A stretch of DNA of 60,036 bases. It comes from an uncultured Magnetospirillum sp. Lineage in GTDB: Bacteria; Pseudomonadota; Alphaproteobacteria; Rhodospirillales; Magnetospirillaceae. The DNA lies in NCBI RefSeq assembly GCF_903853455.1, contig NZ_CAINTR010000099.1:1-60036 (forward strand). The letters are read 5' to 3'. The position numbers and the translations under genes were made by a program. Of this stretch, positions 55,397 to 60,036 are shown in pieces (the first letter of the stretch is position 1; each line of letters opens with the position of its first letter). Below the pieces are notes generated by a model. That model was not told where the DNA came from and made no database searches. It was given only the letters and a program-made list of their open reading frames with translations.

Positions 55397-56131
55397 TTGA
55401 GAATTTCCTGGTCCCTGGGCGACTGGCTTCCGGCCATGCGGCATCTGAGCGATCCCGCCGCCGTGGCGATCACGGTGGACGACGCCCCCATGCCCGACAC
55501 CATGCCGGCCATGCTGGACCTGCTGGACCGCTTCGGCGCCAAGGCCACCTTCTTCATGAGCGGCTGCCGCGCGATCCTCGCCGACGAGCTGGTGGCCGAA
55601 ACAGTCCGGCGCGGCCATGCCGTCTACGCCCATGGTTGGGACCATGTCCGCCTCGACCGCGAAAGCCCGGAGCGGCTGCGGGACGACATGGAGCGCTGCG
55701 AGGCGCTGCTGGCCCGCCACCGCCCCACTCCCGATCCCTATCTGGTGCGGCTGCCCTATAACGGCGGCTGGCGCAACGCCCGCGTCCACCGCACCCTGGC
55801 CCGCTGGCAGCCCGGCTGCGCCGTGGTCCACTGGGGGCCTTCCACCGAGGACCACATGATCTCCACCCGCTGCACCGCCCCGGAGCAGGTGGAACCCGAA
55901 TGCCGGCGCGAGGTCGAGCGGCTGATGGCCGATCCCCGCCTGCCCGGCGGCATCATCCTGATGCATGACCAGCCCATCAACGACCGCCCCGGCGGAGAGT
56001 TCAAGCCCGCCGTCACCACCACCCTGCTGCGCCTGCTGCTGGAGGGGTTGGCGGAGAAGGGCCTGACCTCCGTCGTGCTGCCGCCGCCGCCGCCGCAGCA
56101 AGGCTGGTGGCGCCGCTTCGTTTTGACCTAG
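55397..56131 (+). CDS. Polysaccharide deacetylase (NodB-like)
   Basis: This 244-residue NodB-fold enzyme has the metal and catalytic Asp pair in TVDDAP, the metal His pair in HAVYAHGWDH and RLPYNGG, and a C-terminal LMHDQ with the last catalytic His. It probably removes acetyl groups from a surface sugar polymer or lipid-linked sugar. The start chosen is TTG at 55397, with AGGGAA seven bases before; an ATG at 55307 would lie within the repeat element and add a non-conserved leader. The glycosyltransferase at 56143 begins 12 bases after its stop. Confidence 0.87.
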   Translation: MRISWSLGDWLPAMRHLSDPAAVAITVDDAPMPDTMPAMLDLLDRFGAKATFFMSGCRAILADELVAETVRRGHAVYAHGWDHVRLDRESPERLRDDMERCEALLARHRPTPDPYLVRLPYNGGWRNARVHRTLARWQPGCAVVHWGPSTEDHMISTRCTAPEQVEPECRREVERLMADPRLPGGIILMHDQPINDRPGGEFKPAVTTTLLRLLLEGLAEKGLTSVVLPPPPPQQGWWRRFVLT

Positions 56132-56142
56132 GAGAGTCCCGT

Positions 56143-57294
56143 TTGCGCATCCTTCACACCATTCCCGGACGCAATTGGGGCGGCATGGAGCATCGCACCA
56201 TCGAGCAGGTGCGGTGGCTGAACGCCCATGGTCACGCGGTCTGGCTGGCCTCGCCCGGCGACGGCGAGTCGTTCAAGCGGGCCGAGGGGGCCGGCCTGCC
56301 GGTCATCGCCTTCGACTTCGACCGGCCGTGGCGCCCCGCCACCATCCGGGCCTTGCGCATGCTGGTGGTCGAGCGGTCGATCGAGGTGATCGACAGCCAT
56401 GTCACCCGCGACGCCAAGGCCGCCGCCGCCTGCCTGGACCTCTGCGCGGTGGTGCGGTCGCGCCACGTCAACCAGCCGCTGAAGCCCACCGCCATCCGCC
56501 GGCTGCAATGGCGCATGGGCGCCGACCACATCATCACCGTGGCCGAGTGCACCCGCCAACATCTGATGGAGATCGGGCTGGCCGACCCCAAACGTTCGGT
56601 CTCCATCGGCGGCTGGGCCGACGAGCGCTTCTTCCAACTGCCCGACCCCATCGCCACCCGCGCCCGCCTGCGCGCCGAACTGGCCATCCCCGCCGAGGCC
56701 TATGTCTGGGTCTGCGTCGGCATGATCCGCCCCGACAAGGGCCAGGACCATCTGATCGAGGCGCTGGCGCTGCTGGGACGCAACGGGCTGGCGCCGACCC
56801 TGGTGATCGTCGGCTCGGCCACCGCCGAATGCGCCGATTACGAAGCCGGCCTCCATGCCCAGGTGACGGCCAAGGGCCTTGGCGGGCGGGTGCTGTTCAC
56901 CGGCTACCGCGACGACGTGTCGGAGCTGATGCAGATGGGCGACGCGGTGGTGATTCCCAGCCTGACCGAGGCGCAGCCGCGCGTCGCCGTCCAGGCCTTC
57001 GCCGTCGGCAAGCCGGTGGTGGCGAGCGCGGTCGGTGGGGTGCCCGAGATCGTGTTCGACGGCGAGACCGGCTGGCTGGTGCCGCCGGCCCAGCCTTCCA
57101 TCCTGGCCGATTCCATGGCCAAGGTCATGACCGACGCCGCCGCCACCGCGCGCATCGCCGCCAATGCCCGCAAGATGGCGGAGGAGACCATGCGCTTCGA
57201 CCACCGCATGGCCCAGACCCTGGACACCTACCGCACCGCCATGACCCATGCCCGCAACCGGGCCTTCCCGCGTTTCCGGGGGAACGGCGCATGA
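56143..57294 (+). CDS. Family 4 glycosyltransferase
   Basis: This 383-residue GT-B enzyme starts LRILHTIPGRNWGGMEHRT (glycine-rich loop), with the donor-site motif VIPSLTEAQPRVAVQAFAVGKP near residue 280. A GlyGly or ExxE donor segment fits GT4. The start is TTG at 56143 with GGAGAG six bases upstream. The stop overlaps the next gene by four bases (ATGA). In a group with a deacetylase and a family 2 enzyme it probably builds a lipooligosaccharide or capsule; specificity is not visible. Confidence 0.88.
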   Translation: MRILHTIPGRNWGGMEHRTIEQVRWLNAHGHAVWLASPGDGESFKRAEGAGLPVIAFDFDRPWRPATIRALRMLVVERSIEVIDSHVTRDAKAAAACLDLCAVVRSRHVNQPLKPTAIRRLQWRMGADHIITVAECTRQHLMEIGLADPKRSVSIGGWADERFFQLPDPIATRARLRAELAIPAEAYVWVCVGMIRPDKGQDHLIEALALLGRNGLAPTLVIVGSATAECADYEAGLHAQVTAKGLGGRVLFTGYRDDVSELMQMGDAVVIPSLTEAQPRVAVQAFAVGKPVVASAVGGVPEIVFDGETGWLVPPAQPSILADSMAKVMTDAAATARIAANARKMAEETMRFDHRMAQTLDTYRTAMTHARNRAFPRFRGNGA

Positions 57295-58046
57295 GTACCT
57301 TAACCGCTCTGGTGGTGGTCTATAACGAAGAGAAGCGGCTGCCGTCCTGCTTGGAACGCTTGCGCTTCGCCGACGAGGTGGTGGTGGTGCTGGACAAGTG
57401 CACCGACCGCTCCAAGGATATCGCCCTGGCGTTCGGCGCCCGCATCGTCGAGGGCAATTGGGAGCGGGAAGGCGACCGCCGCAACACCGGCATTGCCGCC
57501 TGCCGCACCGACTGGGTGCTGGAGGTGGATGCCGACGAGCATGTGCCGCCGGCCCTGGCCGAGGAGGTGCGCGCGGTCATCGCCACCAGCCCCTTCGCCT
57601 GGCACGAGATCCCGGTGGACAATTTCATCGGCGACCGGCTGGTCCGCCATGGCTGGGGCGCCAGCTACGGCAAGGCCGCCTATCCCGGCCTGTTCCGCCA
57701 GGCGGCCAAGACCTGGGGCAACGACCGCGTCCACCCCTCGCTGGCCTGGCGTGGCAGCAAGGGCCCCATGCTGGAGAGCCGGCTGCTGCACTATGTGGAC
57801 AAGAACATCTCGGACATGATCCGCCGGCTGGATTCCTACTCCACCGCCCGCGCCAGGGACCTGCGCGAGCGCGGTGAGACCTGGGGCGGCACGCTCAGCA
57901 ATGTGCGCCGCATGGCCAGCCGCTTCTTCAAATGCTATGTGCGGCGCGGCGGCTGGCGGGAAGGCGGCTACGGCTTCATCATCGCTACCTGCGCCGCGCT
58001 GTACCCCATGCTGTCGCACCTCAAGGCCAAGCACGAGAAGGAGTAA
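57291..58046 (+). CDS. Family 2 glycosyltransferase (WaaE/KdtX-like)
   Basis: This 251-residue GT-A enzyme has LVVVYNEEKRL at the start, DEVVVVLDKCTDRS and LEVDADEHVPP (DXD-type metal site), then WGASYGKAAYPGLFR. This layout resembles the WaaE/KdtX group, which adds sugars to the lipopolysaccharide core; here that is inference. The ATG at 57291 overlaps the preceding stop. The sequence has no membrane segment, apart from a short hydrophobic patch near the C-terminus. Confidence 0.88.
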   Translation: MSTLTALVVVYNEEKRLPSCLERLRFADEVVVVLDKCTDRSKDIALAFGARIVEGNWEREGDRRNTGIAACRTDWVLEVDADEHVPPALAEEVRAVIATSPFAWHEIPVDNFIGDRLVRHGWGASYGKAAYPGLFRQAAKTWGNDRVHPSLAWRGSKGPMLESRLLHYVDKNISDMIRRLDSYSTARARDLRERGETWGGTLSNVRRMASRFFKCYVRRGGWREGGYGFIIATCAALYPMLSHLKAKHEKE

Positions 58047-58053
58047 CTCTTCC

Positions 58054-58090
58054 GGGATGCACCGTGATACACTGCAACACACAGCATCCC
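58054..58090. promoter_or_regulatory. Possible operator of the toxin-antitoxin operon
   Basis: GGGATGC (58054-58060) and GCATCCC (58084-58090) form a 7-bp inverted repeat with a 23-base spacer just upstream of the antitoxin start. A TACACT -10-like element lies between. Such sites are typical for antitoxin autorepression. Confidence 0.4.
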
Positions 58091-58103
58091 AGGAGATCCC
58101 GCC

Positions 58104-58388
58104 ATGGATGAGCCCGTCGCCAAGGTCCAGATTTCGCTCCGCGTTCCCGCCGATCTGGTGGAGGCCTACGACACCATGGCCAAGGCCATGGAGCGCGACC
58201 GCAGTTGGATGATGCTGCGCGCCTTGAAGCAGTACCTGGAAAGCGAGGAAGGATCGGATACCCTGGCCGAGGCCGAGGGTATCGCCGCCCTGGACCGGGG
58301 CGAAGGCGTCGATTTCGATACGGTGATGGATGAGGCCGACGCCATCATTGCCGCCGCCGAGGCCCGGCTGGCCAGGAAAGCCGGATGA
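58104..58388 (+). CDS. Ribbon-helix-helix antitoxin
   Basis: This 94-residue protein has a strand-helix-helix start (KVQISLRVPADLVEAYDTMAKAMERDRSWMM) typical of ribbon-helix-helix DNA-binding antitoxins, and an acidic C-terminal half that should bind the toxin. It is followed by a RelE/ParE-type toxin whose ATG overlaps its stop (ATGA at 58385-58388). It should neutralise the toxin and repress the operon through an upstream inverted repeat. The module sits between two glycosyltransferase genes. Confidence 0.85.
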   Translation: MDEPVAKVQISLRVPADLVEAYDTMAKAMERDRSWMMLRALKQYLESEEGSDTLAEAEGIAALDRGEGVDFDTVMDEADAIIAAAEARLARKAG

Positions 58389-58675
58389 GCCGAACACGTC
58401 TGGCCGGAATGTCGCCTACTGCACGGGCGTGGTATCTGGCCGAGATCGCCTACCTCTCGGAACGCAATCCCGTCGCCGCCGCCAAGGTTTCCGAAAAAAT
58501 GCGCATTGCCCGGCAGACCCTGGCCGAATACCCCAATATCGGACCCTCGGGCCGCTCGCCCGGAACCCGCCGTCTCGTGGTCGGTTCTTATATCCTGACC
58601 GTGCGCCGGCACCGGGGCGAAACGGAAATCATCCATATCCGCCACGGCCGCCAGACCGAAAAAAGCAAGGACTAA
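58385..58675 (+). CDS. RelE/ParE-family toxin
   Basis: This 96-residue basic protein has the ParE/RelE fold pattern: an N-terminal helix pair (ARAWYLAEIAYLSERNPVAAAKVSEKM), then strands ending in YILTVRRHRGETEIIHIRHGRQ. Conserved Arg residues of the ParE group are present (RRLVVGSY, IHIRHGR). ParE toxins poison DNA gyrase, RelE toxins cut mRNA at the ribosome; the C-terminal form fits ParE better. It is translationally coupled to its antitoxin. The following glycosyltransferase starts only three bases after the stop. Confidence 0.85.
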   Translation: MSRTRLAGMSPTARAWYLAEIAYLSERNPVAAAKVSEKMRIARQTLAEYPNIGPSGRSPGTRRLVVGSYILTVRRHRGETEIIHIRHGRQTEKSKD

Positions 58676-58678
58676 GAC

Positions 58679-59719
58679 ATGGCCCGCATCGTCATGACCG
58701 ACGACGGCATCGTCTTCGACGGCGCCACCCTGGACGAACGGCCGCTGGGGGGGGCCGAGACCTCGTTCATCGAGATGGCCAACGCCCTGGCGGCACGCGG
58801 TCACGACGTGCTGGTGTGCAACAAGTGCGAGGCCGAGCGCGTCCATCGCGGCGTCACCTGGCGGCCCATCGCCCAGGGAGTGCCGGAAGCCGCCGACCTC
58901 TACATCCCCAATCGCGGCGACAAGCTGCTGCGGCTGTGTCCCGACGCCAAAAAGACCATCTTCTGGATTCACAATCCTGCCGGCTATCTGCTGAAGTGGC
59001 GCTACCAGTGGAAGCTGGCCCTGCGCCGGCCGGTGATCGTGTTCTCCGGGGCCAGCCACGCCTCCACCTATCCCGCTTGGGCCTTCGCCGGCGGCCGCGC
59101 GGTCGTGCCCTACGGCCTGACCGACCTGTTCTGCCATGCCGAGGAGCGCGCCGAAGCTCCGCCGCCCCGGGTGGTGTTCACCTCCAATCCCATGCGCTCG
59201 CTGGACTGGCTGCTGGATGTGTGGGAAAGCCGCATCCGTCCGGCGGTGCCCCAGGCCGAGTTGCACGTCTTCGCCGGCACCGCCACCTACGGCGCCGCCG
59301 GCGCCGCCAAGGCCGGCAAGATGGGACCGGTGCTGGACCGCGCCCAATCCCTGGCCAACGAGGGGGTCATCCTGCGCGGCCCCGTCCCCAAGGCCCAACT
59401 GGTGGGGGAACTGGCCCAGGCCCGCGCCCTGCTCTATCGCGGCGATATCGGCGAGACCTTCTGCTCGGCGGTGGCCGAGGCCCAGGCCATGGGCCTGCCC
59501 ATCGTGCTGGAGGACATCGCCTGCATGAGCGAGCGGGTGATCGAGGGCGAGACCGGCTATTGCGTCAAGGGCGCCGAAGCTTTCGCCACAGCCGGCATCC
59601 GCCTGCTCACCGACGACGGGTTGTGGCAGCGCTTCCACCGCGCCTGCCTCGCCAGGCAACGGTCATGGCGCTGGGACCACGCGGCGGCCGAGTTCGAACG
59701 GATCGGCGGAATCGGGTGA
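58679..59719 (+). CDS. Glycosyltransferase (GT4-like)
   Basis: This 346-residue protein has an N-terminal loop PLGGAETSFIEMANALAARGHDV, the usual start of GT-B acceptor domains. A C-terminal donor-side segment with GDIGETFCSAVAEAQAMGLPIV (E-x7-E type) lies near residue 265. Thus it is a GT4-type transferase, with some divergence in the middle. It lies three bases after the toxin gene and converges on the flippase-like gene at 59727, leaving only seven bases between the stops. Confidence 0.85.
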   Translation: MARIVMTDDGIVFDGATLDERPLGGAETSFIEMANALAARGHDVLVCNKCEAERVHRGVTWRPIAQGVPEAADLYIPNRGDKLLRLCPDAKKTIFWIHNPAGYLLKWRYQWKLALRRPVIVFSGASHASTYPAWAFAGGRAVVPYGLTDLFCHAEERAEAPPPRVVFTSNPMRSLDWLLDVWESRIRPAVPQAELHVFAGTATYGAAGAAKAGKMGPVLDRAQSLANEGVILRGPVPKAQLVGELAQARALLYRGDIGETFCSAVAEAQAMGLPIVLEDIACMSERVIEGETGYCVKGAEAFATAGIRLLTDDGLWQRFHRACLARQRSWRWDHAAAEFERIGGIG

Positions 59720-59726
59720 CCTGAAC

Positions 59727-60035
59727 TCAAGCGTCCTCGACGGCGTGTTCGACCTCGGCGATCTCGTCGGGGGCGGGGTGTTCGCCGGCCAGCAGCCAGA
59801 TGACGCCGCCGGGCAGGGCGGTGGCGATGTTGACCAGGGCGAACAGCACCGACAGGGCCAGGGCGGAATGGGATTCGACCCCCACATAGCCGAACGCCAC
59901 CACCATGGCGGTTTCCCGCAGGCCGAGGCCGGCGATGGAGATGGGCAGGGTCATGATCAGGATCACCGGCGGCACCAGCACCATGCAGTCGATCATGTCC
60001 ACATGGAGGCCGAGGCCGCGGGCCAGGGCATAGGC
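59727..60035 (-). CDS. Flippase-like membrane protein, C-terminal part (5' truncated by window edge)
   Basis: This is the inverted second copy of the fragment at 2-322. The frame is open to the right edge, so only the last 102 residues are seen. The DNA differs from the left copy at three of 306 positions, of which one pair changes Asn to Asp. The tail ends EVEHAVEDA, whereas the left copy reads on for four more residues. The position beside glycosyltransferases agrees with a role in translocating a lipid-linked sugar, but this is inference. Confidence 0.7.
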   Translation of the reverse strand, partial: AYALARGLGLHVDMIDCMVLVPPVILIMTLPISIAGLGLRETAMVVAFGYVGVESHSALALSVLFALVNIATALPGGVIWLLAGEHPAPDEIAEVEHAVEDA

Positions 60036-60036
60036 C
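59731..60036 (-). repeat. Right copy of terminal inverted repeat
   Basis: Reverse complement of bases 1-306 with mismatches at the positions matching 142, 268 and 269. The outer 141 bases (59896-60036) are identical to the left end. Confidence 0.95.

Overview
The window looks like a chromosomal segment of a high-GC alphaproteobacterium, most probably a Rhodospirillales member close to Magnetospirillum. This rests on the rpmH-rnpA-yidD-yidC-engB-argB order, a ChvI/ChvG-type two-component pair, an alphaproteobacterial HTH regulator, and the typical intergenic palindromes. The genus is inference. No magnetosome gene, rRNA, tRNA, CRISPR array or transposase was seen.

The two ends are inverted copies of the same gene fragment, the C-terminus of a flippase-like membrane protein. 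The outermost 141 bases are identical, and the similarity continues to about base 306 with three mismatches. This looks like a contig cut at a near-identical repeat. The first and last genes are therefore incomplete, and the genome probably carries two copies of that gene.

Layout. 1-4644: flippase tail, then the ribosome, RNase P and membrane-insertion operon ending in argB. 4645-13263: HTH regulator, rhodanese, a CPA1 antiporter, a frameshifted subtilase, an aldolase/dehydrogenase fusion, and an M23 peptidase with a membrane partner. 13264-17253: repeat-rich gap, then a 1156-residue iron-sulfur flavoprotein that combines GltD-like and PyrK-like halves in one chain (NfnB plus NfnA). 17261-27169, minus strand: a sugar and glycan cluster with GHMP kinase, nucleotidyltransferase, membrane and family 2 glycosyltransferases, B12 radical SAM protein, SDR, ColD-like 3-dehydratase and a split transketolase. 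27235-28835: a small AT-richer island. 28979-36522: prfC, a methyltransferase, a cobalt ECF transporter (cbiMNQO) under a cobalamin riboswitch, and ChvI/ChvG. 36670-37536: a second AT-richer island. 37621-44984: aminopeptidase, an unknown protein, NUDIX, TPR-methyltransferase and asparagine synthetase. 45016-46012: a third AT-richer island with two small membrane proteins. 46195-54048: queC, an extended PanD, a glutathione synthesis enzyme, cupin, AbrB-type membrane protein, NAD kinase, moaA and a DUF2478/DUF364 fusion. 54045-59719: glycosyltransferases, a polysaccharide deacetylase and a toxin-antitoxin pair. 59727-60035: the second flippase tail.

How the genes work together. The minus-strand sugar cluster reads as a pathway from an activated sugar to a 3,6-dideoxy-4-keto sugar (ColD-like enzyme). 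A ThDP transketolase pair, an SDR and a radical SAM enzyme could then modify that sugar, and the neighbouring glycosyltransferases could use it. The combination resembles yersiniose synthesis with a different ThDP enzyme and is the best candidate here for an undescribed pathway. The Nfn-like single-chain oxidoreductase is the second. The three AT-richer islands of unknown genes are probably acquired cargo.
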